From: Lutibacter flavus
GTDB lineage: Bacteria; Bacteroidota; Bacteroidia; Flavobacteriales; Flavobacteriaceae
DNA length: 32,049 nt
Reading direction: 5' to 3'
NCBI GenBank assembly: GCA_945903795.1
Contig: CAMDPE010000010.1
Location: 1-32,049 of the forward strand
Both the position numbers and the translations under genes were made by a program. Every line of letters begins with the position of its first letter. Positions within the stretch are counted from its first letter, which is position 1. The notes beneath the pieces are model-generated. The model was not told where the DNA came from. It did not search any database and saw nothing but the letters and a program-made list of their open reading frames with translations. Shown here piece after piece: positions 17,673 through 25,241 of this stretch.

Positions 17673-18500
17673 ATGAAAACTGGTAAAACATTTATATTCA
17701 TTTCTTTTTTGCTTATTTTCTCTGCAATCAATGCACAAGAAAAATTAATAGGAAACAAAGATGTAACCATAGAGGACAGAAATCTTTCCGCATTTACCAA
17801 AATAGAGGTGATAGACGACGTGACTGTTTTATTGGTCTATAACGATGAGCAATCCGTAACTGTTGAAGCTGATTCTAATGTGCAAAACGCCATTATTACT
17901 GAAATTAACGACGGATCATTGATTATAAAAACGAGTTCTAAAATAGTGCGCGCGAAGGAATTAACGATTCACGTTAAGGTAAATAAAGATTTAACTGAAA
18001 TTTACGCGTATAACAAAGCCAGCGTAAAATCAAACAATTTACTAAGAATAGATATTCTTACCATAAATGCTTTTGACAATTCGGATTTTAACTTAAAATT
18101 GAGCTCTAAAATTGTTAAAATAAACGCCAAGAAATTAAGCAAATTAGAGTTAGAAATTTTATGCGAGGAAGCTTTTATTATTTCTGAGGAGTCCAGTAAT
18201 TTAAAAGCCATTATTGACACCAAAAATATGGTTATTCACACCTTGGATAAAGCCGTTGTTAATATAACCGGAAACGCTGCCAGTTTACAATTAGAAACTT
18301 TGCACAATAGCGCTTTTAAAGGAAAAGATTTTAAAACCGCAACTGCCGAGGTAAATACTTCCAACAATTCCAGTGCCTATGTAAATACCACTGACACCAT
18401 CGATTTATCGATAAAAAATTCAGGGGAAGTTTATTTATTTTCAAATCCAAAAATTACTTTGACCGAATTTTTTGACAAAGCCAGTCTTCTTAAAAGGTAA
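17673..18500 (+). CDS. exported GIN-domain protein (DUF2807)
   Basis: 275 residues from the ATG at 17673. The frame extends nine codons further to a TTG, but that part overlaps the promoter region and the ATG start gives a clean signal peptide (TFIFISFLLIFSAINAQ). The mature part matches the putative head GIN domain: after the signal, DRNLSAFTKIEVIDDVTVLLVYNDEQSVTVEAD, then repeated beta-helix rungs with alternating hydrophobic residues (LTINAFDNSDFNL, LQLETLHNSAFKG, VNTSNNSSAYVN). These proteins are common in Bacteroidota as secreted or periplasmic beta-solenoids of unknown function. It is divergent from the trp operon with about 80 bases between the trp leader ATG and its own start. Confidence 0.8.
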   Translation: MKTGKTFIFISFLLIFSAINAQEKLIGNKDVTIEDRNLSAFTKIEVIDDVTVLLVYNDEQSVTVEADSNVQNAIITEINDGSLIIKTSSKIVRAKELTIHVKVNKDLTEIYAYNKASVKSNNLLRIDILTINAFDNSDFNLKLSSKIVKINAKKLSKLELEILCEEAFIISEESSNLKAIIDTKNMVIHTLDKAVVNITGNAASLQLETLHNSAFKGKDFKTATAEVNTSNNSSAYVNTTDTIDLSIKNSGEVYLFSNPKITLTEFFDKASLLKR

Positions 18501-18522
18501 TCATTAAAAAGTCATCATATTT

Positions 18523-18618
18523 TGGGCATTCCCGCTTAAAAAGCGGTCGGGTTTTTCGTTGCAATCTTTTTATCGGCAAAAGCCTCAAAAAGTATTTTCA
18601 CTTCAACCCCTAATGCGA
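18523..18618. repeat. flavobacterial-type intergenic structured repeat
   Basis: A 96-base element whose ends are complementary (GCATT 18526-18530 / AATGC 18612-18616) and which encloses two hairpins: CCGCTT-AAA-AAGCGG (18532-18546) and CTTTTT ... AAAAAG (18566-18592). The pattern GGGC-TTCCC ... GGTCGGG ... GCAATCTTTTT ... CTTCAA-CCC-TAA-GCG resembles, from memory, a recurrent intergenic repeat in Flavobacteriaceae. The first hairpin is followed by TCGGGTTTTT and may also terminate the GIN gene transcript. No coding capacity. Confidence 0.55.
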
Positions 18619-18654
18619 ATTAGGATATAAAATATTAGAAGAACAATATTAAAA

Positions 18655-18726
18655 GTTAAAAGTTTTTTCGACCCATTTTTACTTCCATTCCGATAGCTAT
18701 CGGAATCGGTCCACAAAACTTTTAAC
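18655..18726. repeat. nested inverted repeats between convergent genes
   Basis: Outer 12-bp arms GTTAAAAGTTTT (18655-18666) and AAAACTTTTAAC (18715-18726), an inner pair GACC/GGTC (18670-18673 / 18708-18711), and at the centre a perfect 20-bp palindrome ATTCCGATAGCTATCGGAAT (18687-18706). It lies 7 bases beyond the stop codon of the minus-strand transporter. The strong stem could end leftward transcripts or block read-through, though no T-run follows. The CCGATAGCTATCGG core may be a dispersed repeat. Confidence 0.55.
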
Positions 18727-18733
18727 CGTTTTA

Positions 18734-20311
18734 TCAAATCAAACTCAAAATCTGGACTACAATAATCAACAACACCATTGCGATTGGATACACCGTGGCA
18801 TAAGCAATAGCAGGCGCATCTGAATCTACCATAGTATCTGTTGCTGCCAATCCTGGCGTACTTGTCATACTTCCTGTTAAAGTTCCAAGCAAAACAAGCA
18901 CGTTTAATTTATATAAATACCTGGCAGCAATGGTTGTAATTATCATAGGAATAAGGGTAATTATTGCACCATAAACAAATAACTCAACACCATATTGCTG
19001 AAAAGTGCTTTCAAGGTGAGAACCTGCGCTTGTACCTACTGCAGCCAAAAAGAACAACAACCCAAATTGCCTCAAAATCTGATTTGCCTCTCCAGTCATC
19101 GTCCACATTATAGGGCCGGTTTTACCAGTTCTTCCTAAAATAAGCGCCACCACTAAAATTCCACCTGTTAATCCAAGTCCGAACGAAAAATCTCCAAAAT
19201 TAACACTCATTTTTCCCACTAAAATTCCCAAAATAATACCAGCTGCAATAGGTAAAAAATCAGTGCTGGAAAGTTTGTCATCACCAAAAATACGGCTTAC
19301 TTCACCCATATTTTCTTTGGTGCAAATAACAATTAATTTGTCTCCAAATTGTAATTTTAAAGATGGACTTGGTGAAATATCAATTCCTGATCGTCTAACT
19401 CTGGTAATTGTTGCGTTATAGGCTTCCTGAATATGAAGCTGCCCCAATGTTTTTTTAACCACCTCTTTATTGGTAACTAAAATAGAACGAACATCATATT
19501 TTGTATCTAACGGAATTTCCTTTTTCGTTTCTGGTCCCACAAGGAGTTTAACCCTTTCTAAGGCTTCATTTGAACCAACCGCCCTCACAGTATCCCCTTT
19601 TTGCAGAATGACTTCCGCTTCAGGAATAATCACCATATTTTGATGCATAATCCTGGAAATTACCGCTTTGGTCATAAAACGAATATTTAAATCTCCCAAG
19701 CTTTTGCCTATTACATTTTCATTCTCCACCACAAAATGTTTGGCCAAAATTTCAGGAAATTGCGAAAACATCTCAGCTTTAAATATTTTTTCTTGTTCTT
19801 TTATGTTGATACGTAAAATTCGAGGCAAAAAATTAACGAAAAGAATAACGCCAATTACCCCAAACGGATAACCAATACCATAACCAATAGATGCTAAAGG
19901 AGATCCCGTAATATCAATAGCGGTTGCCAAACCAGGCGTGCTGGTTAATGCACCGTTTAACAATCCGATCGCTAAATTTTTGTCCACTCCCAAAAAATAG
20001 GAAATCAAAAAAGTGATTAAGCCTGCGCTAAGAATAAGTAATGTTGCCAACATGGCCAGTTCACGTCCGTTTCGTTTAAACGATTCAAAAAAACTGGGTC
20101 CGGCCTGTATTCCGATAGTAAAAATGAAAAGCACCAAACCAAGATATTGAAAATCTATAGGAACAACCACCCCATAATGGCCAAAAAACAAAGCCACAAA
20201 AATTACGGCGGATACATCCAGAGAAATCCCTTTTATTTTAATTCGACCAATTATAAACCCAATTAAAATAATTAGAAATAATACAAAATAGCTATTTGAA
20301 AACAAACTCAT
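18734..20311 (-). CDS. AspT/YidE-type transporter with two RCK_C domains
   Basis: 525 residues in the order of the aspartate:alanine exchanger family: an N-terminal membrane half (residues 1-170, about five helices), two TrkA-C/RCK_C regulatory domains (about 190-350, FVVENENVIGKSLGDLNI and VVKKTLGQLHIQEAYN), and a C-terminal membrane half (360-525). The family's internal duplication is visible as GALTSTPGLATA near residue 125 and GSMTSTPGLAAT near residue 485. Relatives include aspartate/alanine and succinate exchangers and several uncharacterised YidE/YbjL proteins, so the substrate is not predictable. It is a single gene, convergent with the GIN gene and separated from trxB by a terminator. 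A TAATTTTG box (20329-20336, minus) could be its -7 element, but no matching TTG is seen. Confidence 0.88.
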   Translation of the reverse strand: MSLFSNSYFVLFLIILIGFIIGRIKIKGISLDVSAVIFVALFFGHYGVVVPIDFQYLGLVLFIFTIGIQAGPSFFESFKRNGRELAMLATLLILSAGLITFLISYFLGVDKNLAIGLLNGALTSTPGLATAIDITGSPLASIGYGIGYPFGVIGVILFVNFLPRILRINIKEQEKIFKAEMFSQFPEILAKHFVVENENVIGKSLGDLNIRFMTKAVISRIMHQNMVIIPEAEVILQKGDTVRAVGSNEALERVKLLVGPETKKEIPLDTKYDVRSILVTNKEVVKKTLGQLHIQEAYNATITRVRRSGIDISPSPSLKLQFGDKLIVICTKENMGEVSRIFGDDKLSSTDFLPIAAGIILGILVGKMSVNFGDFSFGLGLTGGILVVALILGRTGKTGPIMWTMTGEANQILRQFGLLFFLAAVGTSAGSHLESTFQQYGVELFVYGAIITLIPMIITTIAARYLYKLNVLVLLGTLTGSMTSTPGLAATDTMVDSDAPAIAYATVYPIAMVLLIIVVQILSLI

Positions 20312-20406
20312 AACCTTAATTTATTAGGCAAAATTAAATACTTATTAGGTTTAATTCCTATTATTGGCGCTACTATTTACGAAAACGATTGAACCAATTT
20401 ATGGCT

Positions 20407-20445
20407 AAAAAAAAGCCTAATTTAATAATTTTAGGCTTTTTTTTT
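20407..20445 (-). terminator. intrinsic terminator after trxB
   Basis: Arms AAAAAAAAGCCTAA (20407-20420) and TTAGGCTTTTTTTT (20431-20444) around a 10-base loop, with T-runs on either strand. It begins 15 bases after the trxB stop codon in the leftward direction and separates trxB from the transporter gene. Confidence 0.88.
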
Positions 20446-20459
20446 ATAATTTTTGTTTG

Positions 20460-21407
20460 TCAATCCAACGATCCCAAATAACGCTCTGCATCCAGAGCGG
20501 CCATACATCCTGTGCCAGCAGCCGTAACTGCCTGTCTGTATTCTTTATCCTGCACATCGCCAGCTGCAAAAACACCAGGCAAATTTGTTTTGGTCGATTT
20601 TCCTTTGGTGATTAAATAACCCGTTTCATCCATATCCAAAACACCTTTAAATATATCGGTATTTGGCACATGCCCTATCGCAATAAAAATACCTGTCACT
20701 TCAATAACTTCTTTTTTACCTGTTTTGTTGTTCACAACACGAACGCCTTCAACTACCTTTTCACCTAAAACCTCATCAATTTCGGTATTATACATTACCT
20801 CAATATTGGCGGTTTTATCAACCCTGTGTTGCATGGCTTTTGATGCTCGCATAAAATCTTTACGCACTAAAATCGTCACTTTTTTACAAAGGTTGGCCAA
20901 ATAAGTTGCTTCTTCTGCGGCGGTATCACCTGCACCAACAACAACTACTTCCTGGCCTTTATAAAAGAATCCATCGCAAGTTGCACAGGCAGAAACACCT
21001 CCGCCAATCAAACGTTGTTCACTTTCGATTCCTAAATACTTAGCCGTTGCACCAGTTGAAATAATAATGGTGCTCGCTTCAATTTGAATGGATTCATCTA
21101 CTATTACTTTATGGATTCCTCCAGCTTCTTTGCTAAAATCAACACTGGTCACCAATCCAAATCTAACTTCCGTTCCAAAACGTTCGGCTTGTTTTTTCAA
21201 ATCTTCCATCATTGCAGTTCCGTCGGTTCCCTCTGGATATCCTGGAAAATTATCTACTTCCGTTGTGGTGGTCAATTGGCCGCCCATTTGCATTCCTGTG
21301 TACATCACAGGTTTTAAATCGGCCCTTGCGGCATAAATTGCTGCGGTATATCCGGCAGGACCGGATCCAATGATCAAACATTTTATTCTTTCAATTTTAT
21401 CAGACAT
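20460..21407 (-). CDS. trxB: thioredoxin-disulfide reductase
   Basis: 315 residues, the normal low-molecular-weight type. It passes electrons from NADPH through FAD to thioredoxin. FAD-binding GSGPAGY (residues 14-20), redox-active CATC (C141 and C144), NADPH-binding VGAGDTAAEEA (usually GGGDSA, here GAGDTA) and the C-terminal FAD motif FAAGDVQDKEYRQAVTAAGTGC are all present. It is a single gene, divergent from the thioredoxin-like gene at 21575, with a strong terminator behind it. A TAAATTTG box (21434-21441, minus) lies 26 bases before the ATG and is the likely -7 element. Confidence 0.97.
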   Translation of the reverse strand: MSDKIERIKCLIIGSGPAGYTAAIYAARADLKPVMYTGMQMGGQLTTTTEVDNFPGYPEGTDGTAMMEDLKKQAERFGTEVRFGLVTSVDFSKEAGGIHKVIVDESIQIEASTIIISTGATAKYLGIESEQRLIGGGVSACATCDGFFYKGQEVVVVGAGDTAAEEATYLANLCKKVTILVRKDFMRASKAMQHRVDKTANIEVMYNTEIDEVLGEKVVEGVRVVNNKTGKKEVIEVTGIFIAIGHVPNTDIFKGVLDMDETGYLITKGKSTKTNLPGVFAAGDVQDKEYRQAVTAAGTGCMAALDAERYLGSLD

Positions 21408-21433
21408 GATCCGTTTTTTATTTTAATAGGTAA

Positions 21434-21441
21434 CAAATTTA
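21434..21441 (-). promoter_or_regulatory. -7 box of trxB
   Basis: The minus strand reads TAAATTTG, an exact TAnnTTTG match, 26 bases before the trxB ATG. No TTG at the expected distance was found, so the -33 part is weak. Confidence 0.5.
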
Positions 21442-21521
21442 TGGCAATTAATTAAAAGTCTTCGCCTTTGTCCATTATTTTTTATGATGCCATTATTACC
21501 AAATACATTAAGAAACAAACT

Positions 21522-21554
21522 TTGCATTATAAATTGAAATTTATGGTAAATTTG
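21522..21554 (+). promoter_or_regulatory. promoter of the thioredoxin-like gene (TTG-N22-TAAATTTG)
   Basis: TTG at 21522-21524 and TAAATTTG at 21547-21554, with a 22-base spacer, fit the flavobacterial consensus. Expected transcription start is near 21561, about 14 bases before the ATG at 21575. Confidence 0.65.
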
Positions 21555-21574
21555 ATTCTTAGAATTTAAATAAA

Positions 21575-21913
21575 ATGAAGGCAATTAAAATCATCAATTC
21601 ATTGGAGCATCTTGAAAATATCTTACAGGAAACAACCGCCGTTTTGTTGTATTTTTCAACAATATCTTGCAATGTTGGTGAAGCGTTGGAGCCTAAAGTG
21701 CACGAATTACTGAATACAGACTTCCCAAAGATGGATTTTTACAAAGTTGATATGAATTTTTCTCCTGAAATAGCCGCAAAATACAGCGCCTTTGTTGAAC
21801 CTACAATCTTGGTGTTTTTTGAAGGAAAAGAAACCATCAGAAAAAGCAGAAATATTGGCATTCACGAATTGCAATCTGCCATTTTGAGACCCTATAAACT
21901 TATTTTCGAATAA
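21575..21913 (+). CDS. thioredoxin-like protein with a CxxG active site
   Basis: 112 residues, no signal peptide, so cytoplasmic. The thioredoxin fold is recognisable: TTAVLLYFSTISCNVGEAL (strand, then active-site helix), FYKVDMNFSPEIAAKYSAF and the cis-proline P76 in VEPTILVFFEGKE, with the C-terminal strand and helix present. The active site is C32-N-V-G35 instead of CxxC, so the resolving cysteine is missing. In flavobacterial relatives I recall a CxxC (for example CxVC) here; a GGT codon replaces what could have been TGT by one base change. A monothiol protein could still form mixed disulfides or act as a binding protein. It is divergent from trxB and lies directly before tRNA-Pro. Confidence 0.8.
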   Translation: MKAIKIINSLEHLENILQETTAVLLYFSTISCNVGEALEPKVHELLNTDFPKMDFYKVDMNFSPEIAAKYSAFVEPTILVFFEGKETIRKSRNIGIHELQSAILRPYKLIFE

Positions 21914-21917
21914 TTGC

Positions 21918-21947
21918 TTGCAAAACCTATTTTTAGCCCTATATTTG
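21918..21947 (+). promoter_or_regulatory. promoter of tRNA-Pro (TTG-N19-TATATTTG)
   Basis: TTG at 21918-21920, 19 bases, then TATATTTG at 21940-21947: an exact consensus match. It begins 5 bases after the stop codon of the thioredoxin-like gene and gives a transcription start about 9 bases before the mature tRNA. Confidence 0.75.
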
Positions 21948-21962
21948 CACACCGAAATTATT

Positions 21963-22040
21963 CGGGGTGTAGCGTAGCCCGGTTATCGCGCCTGCTTTGG
22001 GAGCAGGAGGTCGCAGGTTCGAATCCTGCCACCCCGACCA
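21963..22040 (+). tRNA. tRNA-Pro (anticodon UGG), CCA encoded
   Basis: A complete cloverleaf can be drawn: acceptor CGGGGTG / CACCCCG, D-stem GCG/CGC, anticodon stem CCTGC/GCAGG with loop TTTGGGA (anticodon TGG), variable AGGTC, T-stem GCAGG/CCTGC with loop TTCGAAT, discriminator A, and a genomically encoded CCA (22038-22040). It is followed immediately by a terminator. Confidence 0.97.
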
Positions 22041-22041
22041 A

Positions 22042-22076
22042 AAAAAACTTTTCACAGACTTTGTGAAAAGTTTTTT
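22042..22076 (+). terminator. intrinsic terminator of tRNA-Pro
   Basis: A 15-bp perfect stem AAAAAACTTTTCACA / TGTGAAAAGTTTTTT with a 5-base loop (GACTT) begins 1 base after the CCA end; the 3' arm itself ends in six T. Works rightward. Confidence 0.92.
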
Positions 22077-22131
22077 GTTTTAAGTTGATTTATCATTATT
22101 TCATTAAGATTTAGGAATGTTTTAAAAAGGC

Positions 22132-22393
22132 TTGGAATTATAAATAATTTTTATATTTGGATGAAATAAAAAAATAAAACACACTAATAAAAAGTCACCG
22201 TTTATAATTCCTGCCACTGACGCAAATTAACAGAAGACCATTTTGGGTAACCACCCCGCTAGGAAAATTAAGTTTGGCACACAATATATTACAATCTGGC
22301 CTGAGTAAACATTTTCAAACTCCAACATTTGACGAATACAGGTATATTATTACAAAAAAAGTGTTTTACAAAAAATTTGCAAAACACTTTTTT
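22132..22393 (+). ncRNA. candidate small RNA with own promoter and terminator
   Basis: The stretch 22077-22411 has no acceptable protein gene. TTG (22132-22134), 17 bases and TATATTTG (22152-22159) form a consensus promoter pointing right, and the hairpin at 22355-22393 ends in six T on the same strand. This would give a transcript of about 228 bases. A start-less open frame (22208-22402) overlaps it and might instead be a gene remnant. No known RNA family was recognised. Confidence 0.35.
22355..22393 (-). terminator. intrinsic terminator after the lactate operon
   Basis: Arms AAAAAAGTGTTTT (22355-22367) and AAAACACTTTTTT (22381-22393), 13 bp perfect, loop 13 bases, with A and T runs on either side so that it can act in both directions. 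In the leftward direction it begins 19 bases after the lutC stop codon and closes the lactate cluster. In the rightward direction it could end the candidate small RNA. Confidence 0.85.
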
Positions 22394-22411
22394 AATTGTT
22401 GAAATTTAAAT

Positions 22412-22993
22412 CTAGATAAGAAATATTGTCAAACTCATAGCACCTTGAGCTCCTATAACCAAACATTGTTCAATATCTGCTGTTTTTGAAGGACCCGAAA
22501 TAAAAAGCCCAAAAGTCCGCGTTCTATTTGCTATCATTTTATATGCATGATGCATGTGCTGACACAAATCCTTTTTCTGTAAAATGAGTACCAGATCATT
22601 GGTTATAAAAGGCAATATTCTTATTGAAAATTGTTCATCAGAAATCCATATGGCGCCATTTTCGGCTACGCCAAATACGCCTTTTAGAATTGCCAAATCC
22701 AAATTTTCAAGATCTTTTGGTTTTGTTTGTTCACTTATTTGCACATTGCCCAAAACAGATTCCGAAATTTGAGAAAAAATTCTTTTTGCGTTCGGATACC
22801 TGTTTTTAATTTCAAGATCTAGGTCTTGTATTTGGCCTAATTCTTTGATGTTTCCACCAACTGACTCAACATTTTTTTTAAAGGTTTCCACTAAATTAAT
22901 CGTTTCTTCAAAAGAATTTACATCAATTTCAGGCAATGATATCAATGTTGGTTTATTTTCTTTAATCGACTTTAAAATTGATGATTTACCCAT
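22412..22993 (-). CDS. lutC: lactate utilization protein C (LUD domain; LldG)
   Basis: 193 residues from the chosen ATG. The frame is open 26 codons upstream, but that extension lies inside lutB and has no family similarity; MGKSSILKSIKENKP is the usual start. The LUD/DUF162 domain is marked by the C-terminal GPSKTADIEQCLVIGAQGA; VAENGAIWISDE is another conserved part. LutC has no iron-sulfur motif of its own. With LutA and LutB it forms the membrane-associated L-lactate oxidising complex known from Bacillus subtilis (LutABC) and Shewanella (LldEFG). It overlaps lutB by 8 bases and is the last gene of the cluster. Confidence 0.9.
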   Translation of the reverse strand: MGKSSILKSIKENKPTLISLPEIDVNSFEETINLVETFKKNVESVGGNIKELGQIQDLDLEIKNRYPNAKRIFSQISESVLGNVQISEQTKPKDLENLDLAILKGVFGVAENGAIWISDEQFSIRILPFITNDLVLILQKKDLCQHMHHAYKMIANRTRTFGLFISGPSKTADIEQCLVIGAQGAMSLTIFLI

Positions 22994-24356
22994 TATTTTT
23001 TCTGTTTTTATACCATTGATCAAAGTTACCATTTTCAACTTTTGGAAACTCTCTCGATTTTCCCCAAGCATTCAATTTTGAATAAACCATAAATCTAGGT
23101 GCATATTTAAGCATCCATCTTACAGAGATTCCTAATACTGCATATAATTTTGGTCTTCCCAAAACCATTCCCGTTATTTTAAGTATTGTTTTTTTAATTA
23201 GCGGTTGCTTTTGCTCTTTTGTGATGATTTGCCGCCATTTGTACAATTGTTCATGGATATTAATTTTAACCGGACAAACATTTGAACATGAACCACATAA
23301 AGTTGATGCAAACGGAAGGGAACTGTGCTTTTTCATATCCATTCCTGGAGATAAAATAGATCCAATAGGACCTGGAATAGTCGCGTTATAGCTAAATCCA
23401 CCACTTCTTCTGTAAATAGGGCAAGTATTCATGCAAGCGCCACAACGAATGCAACTTAGAGAGGACCTAAAATCCTCACGACTTAATTGTTCGGTTCTTC
23501 CATTATCTACAATTACAATATGTATTGCATTTCCTGGTGCAGGTTTGTTAAAATGAGAAGAATAAGTGGTGATTGGCTGTCCTGTTGCACTTCTTGCCAA
23601 CAAACGTAAAAACACACCCAAATGCTCTTCTCTGGGAATGATTTTTTCTATACCCATACAGGCAATATGTACCTTTGACAAGTGCACTCCCATATCTGCA
23701 TTGCCTTCATTTGTGCAAACTACAAAACCACCGGTTTCGGCAATAGCAAAATTAACACCAGTAAGGGCAACATCTGCGTTAAGAAATTTATCCCTTAAGT
23801 GCTTCCTAGCTTCATTTGTTAAGTACTGAGGATCTCCATTACTAGGTTTTGTTCCCAAATGCTCTTGAAACAAAACATCTATTTCTTCCTTGGTCTTATG
23901 AATTGCAGGCAATACAATATGACTAGGCGGTTCTTTTGCCAATTGCACAATGCGTTCACCTAAATCCGTGTCAATTACTTCAATGCCTTTTGACTCTAAA
24001 TAAGGGTTTAAATGACATTCTTCGGTAAGCATCGACTTACTTTTAACAACTTTTGTAGCATTGTTTTGTGTAAGTATTTTATAAACTATCTTATTATGCT
24101 CTTCCGCATTTGAAGCCCAATGCACTTCAATTCCATTACTTTGGGCGTTTTTTTCAAATTCAACTAAATAGTTATCTAAATTAGACAAAACATTGGCTTT
24201 AATTCCGGAGGCTAAATCTCTCAGATATTCCCAGCCTTTAACATGGTGGGCAGCAGTATCTCTTTTTTCTCGAACATACCACAATGCTTTATCATGCCAA
24301 TTTACTTTTGCCTCATCTTTATTGAATATTTCTGCTAGTTTTGAGTGACTCATCAT
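22986..24356 (-). CDS. lutB: lactate utilization protein B, iron-sulfur subunit (LldF)
   Basis: 456 residues. The N-terminal LUD domain (about 60-290) contains GVNFAIAETGGFVVCTNEGNA. It is followed by a ferredoxin-like part with C302, C305, C308, C312 (CIRCGACMNTCP) and C354, C357, C361 (CGSCSNVCP), enough for two 4Fe-4S clusters with nearby ligands. It passes electrons from L-lactate oxidation towards the respiratory chain. Its ATG shares one base with the lutA stop (TAATG), so translation is coupled. The second codon is also ATG, giving a one-residue uncertainty in the start. Full length for the family (about 460-480). Confidence 0.94.
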   Translation of the reverse strand: MMSHSKLAEIFNKDEAKVNWHDKALWYVREKRDTAAHHVKGWEYLRDLASGIKANVLSNLDNYLVEFEKNAQSNGIEVHWASNAEEHNKIVYKILTQNNATKVVKSKSMLTEECHLNPYLESKGIEVIDTDLGERIVQLAKEPPSHIVLPAIHKTKEEIDVLFQEHLGTKPSNGDPQYLTNEARKHLRDKFLNADVALTGVNFAIAETGGFVVCTNEGNADMGVHLSKVHIACMGIEKIIPREEHLGVFLRLLARSATGQPITTYSSHFNKPAPGNAIHIVIVDNGRTEQLSREDFRSSLSCIRCGACMNTCPIYRRSGGFSYNATIPGPIGSILSPGMDMKKHSSLPFASTLCGSCSNVCPVKINIHEQLYKWRQIITKEQKQPLIKKTILKITGMVLGRPKLYAVLGISVRWMLKYAPRFMVYSKLNAWGKSREFPKVENGNFDQWYKNRKNNG

Positions 24357-25093
24357 TATATACAGCTATTTAAGATTTCGGCAATATGCATTACCCTCAA
24401 AGGTTGGTTATTCCTATTTATTAAACCATCTAGATGCATTAAACAAGAATGATCAGCACCAGTGATTACTTCAACACCATTGTCTAAATGATCCTGAATA
24501 CGGTCTTTTCCCATTTTTACGGAAATGGCTTCTTCGAAAACTGAAAACGTTCCTCCAAACCCGCAGCATTCGTCTTTTCTTGTTAAAGACATCAATTCAA
24601 TTCCTTTCACTTCTTTCAATAATTCTTCTTCTGTCGAATAATAATCATCCATCCTTTCAGAACAAGACCCTAATTTTAACCCCCTTAAACCGTGACAGCT
24701 TTTATGCAATCCGACTTTATAGGGAAATGAAGCCCCTAAATTTGTTTTGCCTAAAATGTTGACAATAAATTCGCACAATTCATAAGAATTTTTTCTGACA
24801 TTTTTAACGGCTTCCGTCTGCTCTAAAATATCAAAATGTTCTTTAATATGATGAATGCAACTTCCTGATGGTCCAACGATATAATCGTATTCTTTAAAAT
24901 TTTCAACAAATATCTGACAGGCTCCTTTTGCATCTTCTTCATATCCAGAATTTCCCAATGGTTGTCCACAGCAGGTTTGACCTGTTGGATAATATACTTC
25001 TACGCCCAATTTCTCTAATAACTCAAGAGTCGCAATACCTACTTTTGGATATAGTTGATTGATATAACAAGGTATAAAAAGACCTACTTTCAT
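24356..25093 (-). CDS. lutA: lactate utilization protein A, CCG-domain subunit (LldE)
   Basis: 245 residues with two cysteine-rich CCG domains: CCG at 41-43 in TCCGQPLGNSG and at 176-178 in ECCGFGGTFSV, each preceded by its upstream cysteine motif (FIPCY at the N-terminus, LHKSCHGLRG in the second half). These domains bind iron-sulfur clusters as in GlpC and HdrB. It is the first of the three Lut genes, 148 bases after the porin gene. A 27-codon frame ends 4 bases before its start (separate entry). Confidence 0.94.
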   Translation of the reverse strand: MKVGLFIPCYINQLYPKVGIATLELLEKLGVEVYYPTGQTCCGQPLGNSGYEEDAKGACQIFVENFKEYDYIVGPSGSCIHHIKEHFDILEQTEAVKNVRKNSYELCEFIVNILGKTNLGASFPYKVGLHKSCHGLRGLKLGSCSERMDDYYSTEEELLKEVKGIELMSLTRKDECCGFGGTFSVFEEAISVKMGKDRIQDHLDNGVEVITGADHSCLMHLDGLINRNNQPLRVMHIAEILNSCI

Positions 25094-25097
25094 CTGT

Positions 25098-25181
25098 TTA
25101 AATTTTATTTTTTAGCGGTAACAGCTGCTGTTCGCCATTAATCATTCGTTTGTGTGTCAAAATTTGTAATGCTCGTTTCAT
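25098..25181 (-). CDS. possible 27-residue upstream peptide before lutA
   Basis: An ATG frame of 27 codons (MKRALQILTHKRMINGEQQ...LKNKI) ends with TAA four bases before the lutA ATG. It fills most of the 148-base gap between the porin and lutA. No similarity to a known family is recognised and it has no signal peptide. Its position would allow coupled translation into lutA. With AT-rich DNA a frame of this length can arise by chance, so confidence is low. Confidence 0.25.
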   Translation of the reverse strand: MKRALQILTHKRMINGEQQLLPLKNKI

Positions 25182-25241
25182 TTGAATTATATTTTAATGA
25201 TTGCTATTTCACAATAATTATTTTATTGCTTTAATTTACAC

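Noticed and set aside
22208-22402. Uninterrupted frame of about 64 codons on the plus strand behind tRNA-Pro
   Set aside because: It is preceded immediately by a stop, has no ATG, GTG or TTG start at its beginning, and runs through the terminator hairpin. It is mentioned only as an alternative reading of the candidate small RNA.
21963-22411. Integration site of a mobile element at tRNA-Pro
   Set aside because: No integrase, no repeat of the tRNA 3' end downstream and no change in gene content; the tRNA is followed by its own terminator and a conserved metabolic operon.
22994-23071. Upstream extension of lutC by 26 codons
   Set aside because: It overlaps the end of lutB and lacks family similarity; the internal ATG at 22993 gives the normal protein.
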